DNA of 64,000 nucleotides from Streptomyces subrutilus. Its GTDB lineage: Bacteria > Actinomycetota > Actinomycetes > Streptomycetales > Streptomycetaceae. Position 1 is the stretch's first letter. Each line of letters starts with the position of its first letter. A program made the translations under genes and the position numbers. Shown here piece by piece: positions 45,301-51,332 of this stretch. The stretch lies in the NCBI RefSeq assembly GCF_008704535.1, contig NZ_CP023701.1:7296001-7360000 (forward strand), in the 5' to 3' direction. The notes under the pieces were generated by a model. That model was not told the DNA's origin. It saw only the letters and a list, made by a program, of their open reading frames with translations, and did not search any database.

Positions 45301-47945
45301 CCCCGAACGAGGACGCCGCACAGATCTGGCTCGCCACCGGACCGGACGCCGACGGCTCGCGCCTCGGTCGGGCCCTGTACGCGGCCTCCCGAACCGCCGT
45401 CCTCGCCGGCCGGCCCGTCGAGCTGGTCCTGCGGACCGACGACGGGCTCCAGCACTGGGAGTTCGCCGCGAACGGCTCGTTGGCCGGTACCGACGCGGCC
45501 ACCGTCACCGCGTGGAACGCCCTGGCCGACACCGTCACCGCGCACAGCGACGCCCGGCGGGCGCAGCTCGCGGCCGGGCGGCAGGAGACCGGACGGCACG
45601 CGCTGCGGCCCGACGCCGTCACCGACCTCGCCGCGGCCGACACCGCACTCGCCACCGCACGGACCGACCTCCTCCACGAAGGCCGGATGCTGCGGGACGC
45701 GACCAAGGCCCGCACCCGGGCCCGGACGGCGCTGAGCAACGGCAGGACCGCGGGCGCCCGGGCGCGCGGCCGGATACGGCGGCTGGAGAAGGACACCGCC
45801 GCCGTGGAACGGCGGCTCGCCGCCGCCGCGCCCGGCGAGCGGGCGCTGTCGGTCGAGGCCCGCACCGCCGCCGCCGAACTGCGCCACATGACCCGCGGGA
45901 CGGGAACCCCGCCGCCCGTCAGCGCGGCGGCCGTCCAAGCGCGCGAGCAGCGCGCCCGGGCCGCCCTGGCCCGGATCCAGGGCCTTCGCGGCCGACTGGA
46001 CCGGCTCCGGACGGACCTGGCAGCCGCTCGCGCCGACGCCCGGACCGCTGAAGGGCGGCTGCCGGCCCTCGAAGGGGCCGTACGGGCCGCGCGGACCGCC
46101 GAGGGGGACCGCCGCAAGGACCTGCGCACCGCCACCCGCCACCGGGACCGGGCCGCCGGGCTGCGCCACCAGAGCCACCGGCGCCTGACCGCCATCGACG
46201 CGGCCGTCGAGGCCGCCCGACACGAGCAGACCCGACAGGCGGGGCTCCAGACCGAGGCCGCCCGCCGGCTGCCCGGCCTCGCCCGCACCCTCGGCGCCAC
46301 CCGCCGGATCACGGGCGGGGGCCCGGTCCGGCCCGCGTCGTCCTCGGTGACGTCGATCCCGGCCCGCGGCCCGCGCACCGCGCTGGCCGCACGCTCCACC
46401 ACCACCCCCGGACCGTCGCCCGTCCCGGCGGCCTCCACGAAGACGACCGGGACGACAGGGGGGACAGGGGGGACAGGGGGGAAGGACGTGGGGAAGGGCG
46501 TGGGGAAGACGTCGGTGAAGACGGGAGCGAAGGGCGGCGCGAAGACCGGAGTGACCGCGGGCATGACCACCGGAGTGAAGACAGGGCCGAAGACCGTGCC
46601 GCCGCCGCAGCCCAAGGGCACGGTGGGCGGCAGCCACTCCGGTGCCGTCACGGTCGGTACCGGTACCGGTACCGGTCCGGGCACCGGCACCGTCGGCGGT
46701 GTGGTCCCCGGGACCGTCAGCACGGACGGCGGCCCGTCGCGCCGTCCTCCCGCCGGTGCTCCGCTGCGTACCGTCGCGAACGGCGAGTGCCTGCTGTACG
46801 CGTTCCTCGCCTCCGCGCCCCAGGTGGTCCGCGACCGACTGCCCGGCCTGGCCGCAAACGACCCGGAGGCCTTCACCTGGCTCTCGGACACCACGGGGGT
46901 CCGCACCGACCTGTCCGCCCAGGCCACCGCGCTCTCGTACAACGGCACGCTGCCCGGGCACCGGCCTTCGCGGGCCGCCGTCACCGCCCTGCGCACCCTC
47001 GTCGAGGACTACCTGCTGCACGCCGCGGCCGGGCAGCCGCTGCCGGACCAGGTGCTGCTCCAGCTGCGGGCCTCCACCGCCGGCCCATTCGCCCGCCTCC
47101 TGCGCGCGCCGACGACGACCCGGGCCGACCTGACGGCGCTCGCCCGGGCCCACGGGGTCGCCAACCCCGCCCTGCTGAACGACGCCGCACTGCGCACCGC
47201 ACTGGAGAACGCCTACTGGTCGAGCACCGCTCCGCCGAGCACCGCCGAACTCCAAGGAATGCTGGGCGCGGTGCGGACCTGGGAGACGAGTTGGGCCGGA
47301 GACCACGGGGACGTCTTCCTGATGCTGACCGCGCACGCCCTCGGGGTCGGCGTCGACGTCGCGCAGTGGGACCTGGACGGCAACCCGCCCGTCGTCCCGG
47401 ACCGGTACGGTCCCGCGGGCGGGCCCGTCGTCGAGGTCCACTACTCGCCCCGACTGCGGCACTATCAGGGCAGCACCGCCCTGCCGGCGCCCGCGCCCGC
47501 AGTCGGCCCGGTGGTCACACCCGTCCCTCCCTTCGCGCCCGTCCCGACCCGCACCGCCGGCGAGGCGCTGACCGCCCTCGCCCGGTCGGCGGGGGCCCAA
47601 GGGGTGGACACAGACGACGCCCTGCGGGCTGCGCTGGCCTCCCCGGACGTGGTCCGGCTGCTGGACCGGGCCCGCCCCGTCCCGTTGCCGGAACTCACCC
47701 GCGCGGGCGTGGTCCCCACCGCCGGACAGACCGCCCAGGCCGTGCTGCTCGGGCGCGCCTCGACCGTCGACGAGCTGGGGCTGACACCGCTCCAGCACCT
47801 GCGCTGGCTGCTGGACGGCGCCCGTGACACCAAGGCGCTCGTGGCGGTGTGGGAAGCCGTCGCACGGTCCCTGGGGGTCGAACCGGGGACCGCCCCGCTG
47901 AACCAGGACGGCACGGCGTACGTGGTCACAGGAGGTACGCCATGA
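36333..47945 (+). CDS. Giant ESX substrate-like protein: WXG/CpnT-like head, two zincin modules, OTU-like tail
   Basis: This 3870-aa protein starts with residues 1-330, a helical CpnT/WXG-like head (FPEDVRRMLWILIGEM...) with hydrophobic helices. A Pro-rich linker extends to about 690. Two related metallopeptidase-like modules follow: one at about 745-860 whose active-site region is degenerate (AVRIAQQLGLPPE), and one ending HEILHYAGMRD (His1127, Glu1128, His1131), an intact HExxHxxGxxD zincin motif. About 1,800 residues of Gly/Thr/Ser-rich beta-strand sequence come next, then a coiled coil at about 3090-3320, a Gly/Thr/Lys linker and an OTU-like cysteine-peptidase module with Cys3486 (NGECLLYAF) and His3703 or 3710 (VHYSPRLRHY). 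It closes with a tail module (LTPLQHLRWLL) shared with the second giant. The GTG at 36333 has GGAGG upstream. It is probably an exported effector or surface enzyme of the adjacent ESX machine; domain calls rest on motifs only. Confidence 0.78.
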   Translation: MQEINFPEDVRRMLWILIGEMPLEARENLAYNSRELYLRFGRGIRELQDEIQLSISEAATALPKDVADPYVRALSLLTNDGGVNHLNSMVDKLDEIAMGQIDHSMRIQQAKWEIIAEIIALLIELALLAALSVITGGTSVSQMMLARARSRLAVLFVVDRLLRMSHFAPTLTGAIEEALQVLAVRLAQIALNPGDRKPHGIDWQDVGKGAAFGALAGAFGSLLGGAFDFAGKWFKKNVDIFDDFTKKNPFTTKLFDGFNDLGKAFVVGAVSESAAEVLIRGAFDGVWEFKWETFVGSGTSSMFEVTADGALGGGGLWLHKWLFDPEDFTDLNRVDPPDGPGPRGPGDFEGPPRSGPVPVPVPPPAPVPVPVPPALRSVSVGEDGPFTGPPPLPTPPPLRPPYPVAPAPLLTNGALPPPAATGPTGPDPRPSGPNPLLRTPDPLPRVGAPDPTGAVPGPPLGLPPSSDPSRVPPPDLSTNLPSGLTPDVPVGPSTAPPSPSPVTGGRAGDPAARWSPAPDEPTGTPDAPDVFGGLTGDTGPATTTPPPGTTAPGTGGRPLPVGAGPGGGQDGQARTAFPDPDAVVDTDTDTTSDTGGTSDTEARPVGPEPSGHDAAGSAPVVEGQGQAPPAPAPAADAAVPRPTTSGGTPEPLTRVRDSSADTSAAPADDSADRDTARPPAAAPDTTAGPVRHGGPAPLTGTPAWEAARAAAAPVTRTHTWTAETGPASGDPARPGEGGRAPVRSTFDVRRVEHEGQGVTDVTVRIATGTDGLPGDAWHHVRSGAEAYFNAPGHRLPGGDLLHVTVEQVAEAAHPDGVTITPVGRDLPMTATQWWSDADPADYAVRIAQQLGLPPEAPGRPAPAGLTGGRLAQLAARLGDPGATPPAEAAPDSAPAKVTTVGGPAPADPHTPAPPEPRTTTGTGTGTGTVEGPATGQPVTAPPATASGTSAPQPAPGADPAGPDAEEPAQVPVRLAQWRHRRPSAPAAPLHLDWFDPAADPLDGRRAPGTLHGRTTLVRAHVRRVQADDGRWVRNVGLRLPVRFGPGFDPAELPAFQERLRALLAVHANHGLRLPGSGDHLHLDLALTHAPEHAEAVELSRADAPGPSDQLHIRLGGDPGHDDAVALHEILHYAGMRDRGRDPDALFRRLAAATSGVMAGADGLPATGAVTEADLRTLESALDSGPVVRDHPLTAEVPAPAAPAADATPADPLPPDEHDGRWESSRAPRDWSAPLSAYATGYGTGYDGTVGLVHVEPLSDTVVDGLHRQILTALGIPAGAPQDHPVRVQLRERANAVELARQLPYLRSTGRRFTVTHRGREHTVDVRLGLRDPVRSPRYGEHSVEDPEGRVERRGQGGSESSVSQNAGNARTVPVTWSGSFTIGREGVVSRIDAALAATLTHNQFSTSTTVTSAVQTMTAQRSNELSQPVEFVSDWQIRLDRPAPAVPEGANGDPDGSWGEGERHGPVTVWFPQHLAVEPSGPMPAPAALDDLPVWGVDTVQQPARLLTEVRDAFEDDLSDLSDASAEELEAFLSEPVLRGTLPLQRGGGLYSPVLLDSHGKAIGVFRLTAVVEPDPAPTHRSIDGKINLEAHVSQTVKVDSSVKYASGIGFDGSLAPVFTSDTAKGHPAASSRAQGNITFKGGGRWQTNTALSSGGSATLAHAVRSNRSHLLTPARVTYRVTLVHARGGSRTHRAGPWDGGLRMRMLAQADALGREHAPGTGPRQLPDELENLDGLGLSAAPLAVTGAEPMFRRAEAWLREEGFLPPLQRPRAPYVEDEERAQAQLTNLRRFEQARSDVGLRASADALLDGGAPLWLDLPSRTGGTRRIQLRLSATRDTAAPTRHRRTLPGIQVMGISSFGVPGTESKGRSHGWQLGFGGGPSGPVGDPKWTIGGSLDYTYSRQGADTLTAGSGNNQDQFFIGSGQDTEVFEVPALLSLDLYEDGPRPKQRFADPGAPSGTRPRPADEERPPVHTVPGRLTLAVPHHRTQPAGTARPAPAAARRVRAVNPADRARLALTDAAGNPVPHVVRLPDDAIVEHLAGSAALIDAFDRIVTGTYPGHPGKGRAHTAWDATTGVVSDLANRAGGISDNLDGADPTDESTPFREALRTGLGIGNLLGRAHQIFKGGYVLEGLTLPGLGADHEFSVELQGYLHDPEHANSATQYLETDVGATDTTAHQTGTSTAHQGAGAFTAAQRPAPAPNTAEQASKGGTGNERRGGPGNERRAAEKEKPDPEATTLFNPSGRQAHTRRTDHGKTVTSSTGVTRTPTEGGVQHRIGSGATILITVRHGRRSLAGNALGITGSRPVTLAVEIPRGSQFLMSDTQLGRDAAWFGGIGSLTPTARPAADLPLPDRFARTGEPGLAGILSVRQFAPAPPAAVQNGTGRNGAGHNQSAPPAAGSTPATSQPAAAPAQAQTGQHPPAPVERRDALRTELTRLVEREAPGSTDPGHAAYLSGVRTRIADLTTSTALRALPARGPGHPQRFHFLHVAKGGARLVEVSLQARPRQDTAGLRTVRGRRAGAGAGQEQVHIHAASNTSVSATTSRQNASTFTPNARYTRPADDTRTDRTGPALTYTTSSSDAVRNSATEEDRYWMRTDNAADFEVEYEYTASVRSELVTEWPLNIPGGIVEAGVIGWSDEDTGWIEWARRTLFGRPERTATVPALVTLRFTGSEATDPPVPVDPLPPSVSAVDPRTATAPATAPAGGRRIGDGQRIVPGGPAPVFHFNAYRELAQALTEVAPGLAPGLASTSLSQSAEAAAVRIGELIQARTIGVDLPRATGITSTMPGAYPSEEDPDAPPGLRIEIRNPRRITDAGDVTLDRLRLPGTTASTALAVGGASSTTLQTAHTADPLDSSHLFGVGVPVLAQQPLTQGAGSTVTASRREWFKTGGTALPADGGRGTRSYETVVDVLIAVNGPGGTRYVTGSAEMRLAERDVLGHGITPARTDPQVYDLRSMLAGQPAADLRDWTRHPLGDLPAVLAGALAPNEDAAQIWLATGPDADGSRLGRALYAASRTAVLAGRPVELVLRTDDGLQHWEFAANGSLAGTDAATVTAWNALADTVTAHSDARRAQLAAGRQETGRHALRPDAVTDLAAADTALATARTDLLHEGRMLRDATKARTRARTALSNGRTAGARARGRIRRLEKDTAAVERRLAAAAPGERALSVEARTAAAELRHMTRGTGTPPPVSAAAVQAREQRARAALARIQGLRGRLDRLRTDLAAARADARTAEGRLPALEGAVRAARTAEGDRRKDLRTATRHRDRAAGLRHQSHRRLTAIDAAVEAARHEQTRQAGLQTEAARRLPGLARTLGATRRITGGGPVRPASSSVTSIPARGPRTALAARSTTTPGPSPVPAASTKTTGTTGGTGGTGGKDVGKGVGKTSVKTGAKGGAKTGVTAGMTTGVKTGPKTVPPPQPKGTVGGSHSGAVTVGTGTGTGPGTGTVGGVVPGTVSTDGGPSRRPPAGAPLRTVANGECLLYAFLASAPQVVRDRLPGLAANDPEAFTWLSDTTGVRTDLSAQATALSYNGTLPGHRPSRAAVTALRTLVEDYLLHAAAGQPLPDQVLLQLRASTAGPFARLLRAPTTTRADLTALARAHGVANPALLNDAALRTALENAYWSSTAPPSTAELQGMLGAVRTWETSWAGDHGDVFLMLTAHALGVGVDVAQWDLDGNPPVVPDRYGPAGGPVVEVHYSPRLRHYQGSTALPAPAPAVGPVVTPVPPFAPVPTRTAGEALTALARSAGAQGVDTDDALRAALASPDVVRLLDRARPVPLPELTRAGVVPTAGQTAQAVLLGRASTVDELGLTPLQHLRWLLDGARDTKALVAVWEAVARSLGVEPGTAPLNQDGTAYVVTGGTP
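39088..39117 (+). repeat. Gly-Thr microsatellite in giant protein 1
   Basis: An ACCGGC hexamer-type repeat encodes alternating Thr-Gly in the linker between the two zincin modules. Such stretches change length by slippage in steps of two residues. Confidence 0.6.
46454..46480 (+). repeat. Three-copy GACAGGGGG tandem repeat
   Basis: A 9-base unit repeated three times encodes Gly-Thr-Gly repeats between the coiled coil and the OTU-like module of giant protein 1. Its clustered runs of five or six G could form a G-quadruplex on the coding strand. Confidence 0.75.
47930..47936 (+). promoter_or_regulatory. Strong ribosome binding site at the end of giant gene 1
   Basis: AGGAGGT lies inside the last codons of the giant gene, five bases before an ATG that overlaps the giant's stop codon. 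It is a near-perfect anti-Shine-Dalgarno match and the main reason to believe in the small ORF that follows. Confidence 0.7.
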
Positions 47946-48145
47946 CGGGCCCGCACCCCCCACCAGCGGCACCGACGGCGGCCGCAGCCTTAACGCCGCC
48001 GTCAACTGCAAGACGCACGAGCAAGGTTGACTCGCACAGCCGGTCGAACGCCGTCCGGCCGGCCCGGATCGGAACGATGACGACAGCGATGACGACGACC
48101 AGCCACGAGGGCCGCGCCGCGGCGACGGACGGGGACCGCCGGTGA
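47942..48145 (+). CDS. Tiny coupled ORF with a TTA codon
   Basis: This 67-aa ORF starts at an ATG overlapping the giant gene's stop (ATGA) behind AGGAGGT and ends with a TGA overlapping the GTG start of the next gene (GTGA). Both overlaps suggest translational coupling through the operon. The peptide is Pro/Ala/Thr-rich, then basic (TARRTSKVDSHSRSNAVRPA), with no recognisable domain or signal. Codon 17 (47990-47992) is TTA, the leucine codon read only by the bldA tRNA in Streptomyces, and other rare codons (AGA, ACT, GTT, ACA) appear. That codon use is unlike the neighbours and may equally mean a non-coding spacer with a chance frame. Confidence 0.42.
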   Translation: MTGPHPPPAAPTAAAALTPPSTARRTSKVDSHSRSNAVRPARIGTMTTAMTTTSHEGRAAATDGDRR

Positions 48146-51100
48146 TGCTCTGGAACCGACGCAGGGACGAGGGCACCCCGCCGGGCGGCCCGAACGAGGA
48201 GCGCGCGGCCGGGGGTACGGGCTTCCTCGTGGAGGAGTACGACCGGGTCCTGCTGCTCCGGCAGCCGTCCGACGAACTGCTCGGTCCGCAGGAGATCGCC
48301 GACCTCGTCCGGTGCGCCGAGTCGGACGACCCCGGCACCGTCACCGTGGTCGCCGGCGCCGACGAGGAGTCCTCCGCCGCGCTGTGGCCCCGGCTCGGAA
48401 CCCTGCTCGACTGGGTCCGCGACGAGGGCGCCACCGCCGTACGGCTGGTCATGTCCGGCTCCGGCGACGGCCGGCCCGGAGCCCGTCCGGCGGTGGCCCA
48501 ACGCATCGCCGACGCCTGGGAGCTGGAGGTCGTCGCCCCGGACGGCACGGTGCTCTGCGTGCCCGGCGGCGGACTCTTCGTCCACGGGCCGCCCGGCGGG
48601 GAGGCCGCCGGGGAGCGCGGCTGGTGGCGCTTCCGGCCGGGTGCGGCGCCCGTCCCGCTGGGCCTGCGGCAGCCCGTACCGGCCTGGCAGCCCGGCCGTC
48701 TGCCGTCCCGCACCCGAGGCGGCTGCGTCGTCGAGGAGATCCCGGCGGGCGTCCTCATCCGCTCCGACGGCGGCTCGGCTCCGCAGCCCGGCGACCTCTA
48801 CCACGCGGTCCCGATGGACGACCGGGGCCCGCTCCTCGTGCTGGGAGTACCGGACGGCGAAGAGGTGGGCGCCGAGGACGTGTCCGACGTGGTCGCCGCC
48901 TTGCCCGACACCGCACGCTCCGCGCTGCGCGTCGCCCCGGGCGGCCGGCGCGACGCACTGGGCGCCGGGCGGGCCGTCGCCGAACTGGTCGGCGCCGGCG
49001 TCGTCGTCCACAGCGGCCTGCCGCTGCTCACCGGGTCGGATCCGGACTCCGAAGGGACCGTGCGGTCCGTGGTGGTCGGCCGGGACGGCGCCCCGCGCTG
49101 GCAACCCTTCGTCGACTCGGTGCTCTGCGCCCCCGGCGTGACGGAGCCGACGCTGCTGGAGTGGAGCCCGCCGCTGCCGCGCCGGGAAGCGGCCGGGCAC
49201 GGGGTGGTGCACCTGTCGGACCGCTGGCAGGTCGCCGTGAGCCGGGCGGGCCTGCTGGTCGGCGCCCGGGACGGCGCGGTACGGCCCTTGGCGGACCTCC
49301 CGGTGGACGCGGACGGTCCGGCGATCGAGGTGGGAATCCCGGGCGAGGAGCTGGACCCCTCGCTGTGGCCGGCCCTGTCCGAGCTGCTCGACGGGCTGGA
49401 TCCCGACGTGTGCACCAGGGCCCGGCTGCACGTGCACGGCAAGGCGTCGGACGGCGGCCGCGAACTGCGCCGCCTGGCAGCCCTGCACGGGCTCCGCAGC
49501 GTGCGCTTCGCCTCCTTCGGCCGCCAGGCCCAGGGCGCGGCCCGAGCCCAGGGCGCGCCCCGGTCCGCCGGGACACCGCGCACCGAGACCGCCGCAGCAC
49601 CGTCCCCGGCCGTCGCGAGCCCGGCCGCGGCTGCCGTGGCCGCCCCGGCGGGCGCACCGGCGCCCGACGCGGGTGCGCGGGCACCGGCCGGGCCCGCGGT
49701 GAACGGATCGGCCGGCGGTACGGCGCCCGGCCCGGCCGCCGGTACGCCGGTCGTACCCGCCGTGCCGGTCGTGACGGGCTCCGGGCCCGGAACGGTGCTC
49801 GGTGCGGTGCCCGGTGGGGGTACCGAGACGGCGCCGGTACCGGCCGCCGGGGCTCCGGTCGCGGCCGGTGGGCCCCGGAGGGGCGACGGCGTCGCCTCCC
49901 GCCCCGCGACGGAGCCGGTACCGGCCCTGCGGTCCGTGCCCCTCCCCGCCACCGGTTCGGACCCGCTCGCGGGCCCCGGCACGGCGGGCGGAGCGGACCC
50001 AGGGCGGGCCGGTGCGCCGAACGCCCCGCGGCCCGTGGTCACCACCGCCGCCGCCCCCCTTCCGGATCCCGCAGCCGCGGCGCGCACCGCCGGTGCGCCC
50101 GCCCCGGCCGCGCGCCCGACGGCGGGTGCGGCCGGCGGCGGCGCGGTGGCCTCGGGCGGCGCCCCGGCGGCCGCCGGTCCGGGCCGTGTGCGGGCCGGCG
50201 GGGCACCGGGCCACGGCGCACCCCGTACGGACCCCTCGGCCGGCCCGCCCGCGACGCCCGTCGCGCCGCCGGTCCCGCCCGCCCCGGACCGGGCCCCCGA
50301 CCCGGTTCCCGACCCCGCGCCCGCCACGCGACCCGCCATCGGGCTGGAGAGCGCGCCCTCCCCGGTGCCCGCGGTCCCGCCGCACCCGCGTCCGGCCGCG
50401 GCCCCCGCCGCCCCGGCACCGTCGTCGGCGCTGTCCCGGGGACCGCTGCCCCCGGTGCCCGTGCTGCCGGAGCACCACAGCACCGAGGCCGAGCGCACGG
50501 CGTTCCGTACGCTCACCGACACCGCCTGGGAACGCCACGCGGCCGCCGTGGCCCGCACGCTGACCCGGCTCCCCGCACTGCGGGGGGCCGAACAGGCCGC
50601 CGCCCGAGCCGACCTGGTGGCCCTGCTGCTCTACCTCGGCCCTCCGGACGAGCCGTTCGGCCACCGCGAGCTGGACCGGGCCCTGCGCGCCGGCGGCGGC
50701 CGGCTCCTGCCGTACGCCGCCTGCGCCGCGTCCGCGCTCCGCCGCATGCCGTCCTTCCGGGGACTGGCGCTGCGGGGCTCGGCGCCCGGGCGCGAGGTCG
50801 AACCGCCGAGGCCCGGCACCGTCCTGCGCGACCCGGCCGCGGTGAGCGCACTGCCGTACGGCGCGGCGGGACCGGAGCCGGGCAACGCCCGGTTCGCGAT
50901 CTGGTCGGTGACCGGCCGCCGGGTCCGGCAGCTCTTCGGCGCCGCGGGCTCCTCCGCCGCGCACGACGAGGTCGTCTTCGCCCCGGGCACCGCCTTCCGC
51001 GTGCTCGACGTACGGTCGGACGGCCCCGAGCCGCTGGTCCTGTTGCGACAGCTGTCCGTCGCGGCCTCCGCCGCGCCCCCGGCCCGGTACGCGGAACCGG

Positions 51101-51219
51101 ACGCCGAGGACCGCGCGGTGCTCGCGCGCCTCGACGAGGCCCTGGGCGCACGCCCCGCCGCCCCGACGGCCGGGTTCGCCTGGCCCGAGCGGTGCGCGGG
51201 CCCGCTGGGGGAGGCCTGA
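48142..51219 (+). CDS. Large T7SS-locus protein with C-terminal ADP-ribosyltransferase-like domain
   Basis: This 1025-aa protein has two or more repeated alpha/beta segments of unknown type in the first ~460 residues (compare GPQEIADLVRCAES, GAEDVSDVVAALPD and ELDPSLWPALSELLDG). A disordered Pro/Ala/Gly linker runs to about 770, and a helical plus beta C-terminal domain covers about 775-985. That last part has the R-S-E order of ADP-ribosyltransferases: Arg878 in LALRG, Ser922 in FAIWSVTGR, and Glu943 in HDEVVFAPGTAFRVL, where the FAPGTxFRV strand is characteristic. The residue two before the Glu is His, where active ART toxins usually have Glu or Gln, so activity is uncertain. The GTG start at 48142 overlaps the previous stop. 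It is probably an effector or effector partner of the locus. Confidence 0.7.
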   Translation: MMLWNRRRDEGTPPGGPNEERAAGGTGFLVEEYDRVLLLRQPSDELLGPQEIADLVRCAESDDPGTVTVVAGADEESSAALWPRLGTLLDWVRDEGATAVRLVMSGSGDGRPGARPAVAQRIADAWELEVVAPDGTVLCVPGGGLFVHGPPGGEAAGERGWWRFRPGAAPVPLGLRQPVPAWQPGRLPSRTRGGCVVEEIPAGVLIRSDGGSAPQPGDLYHAVPMDDRGPLLVLGVPDGEEVGAEDVSDVVAALPDTARSALRVAPGGRRDALGAGRAVAELVGAGVVVHSGLPLLTGSDPDSEGTVRSVVVGRDGAPRWQPFVDSVLCAPGVTEPTLLEWSPPLPRREAAGHGVVHLSDRWQVAVSRAGLLVGARDGAVRPLADLPVDADGPAIEVGIPGEELDPSLWPALSELLDGLDPDVCTRARLHVHGKASDGGRELRRLAALHGLRSVRFASFGRQAQGAARAQGAPRSAGTPRTETAAAPSPAVASPAAAAVAAPAGAPAPDAGARAPAGPAVNGSAGGTAPGPAAGTPVVPAVPVVTGSGPGTVLGAVPGGGTETAPVPAAGAPVAAGGPRRGDGVASRPATEPVPALRSVPLPATGSDPLAGPGTAGGADPGRAGAPNAPRPVVTTAAAPLPDPAAAARTAGAPAPAARPTAGAAGGGAVASGGAPAAAGPGRVRAGGAPGHGAPRTDPSAGPPATPVAPPVPPAPDRAPDPVPDPAPATRPAIGLESAPSPVPAVPPHPRPAAAPAAPAPSSALSRGPLPPVPVLPEHHSTEAERTAFRTLTDTAWERHAAAVARTLTRLPALRGAEQAAARADLVALLLYLGPPDEPFGHRELDRALRAGGGRLLPYAACAASALRRMPSFRGLALRGSAPGREVEPPRPGTVLRDPAAVSALPYGAAGPEPGNARFAIWSVTGRRVRQLFGAAGSSAAHDEVVFAPGTAFRVLDVRSDGPEPLVLLRQLSVAASAAPPARYAEPDAEDRAVLARLDEALGARPAAPTAGFAWPERCAGPLGEA

Positions 51220-51332
51220 CCGGGCCGGCCGATCCCCCGCACGGGCCGGGCCCGCCCCGGCCCGCCCACGAGAAGACCACCATGGCGCACCACCGGAAAA
51301 CCGACCGCTCGAACGAGGCACGAGGAGTGTCC

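Noticed and set aside
46454..46490. G-run repeat considered as a recombination or origin signal
   Set aside because: It is in frame within a coding Gly/Thr linker and matches ordinary slippage-type microsatellites elsewhere in the giants.
40335..48758. 2807-aa open frame on the minus strand opposite giant gene 1
   Set aside because: It is a by-product of high GC and strong third-position bias on the plus strand. It is Gly/Arg/Val-rich, has no ribosome site and no domain, and runs through several real genes.
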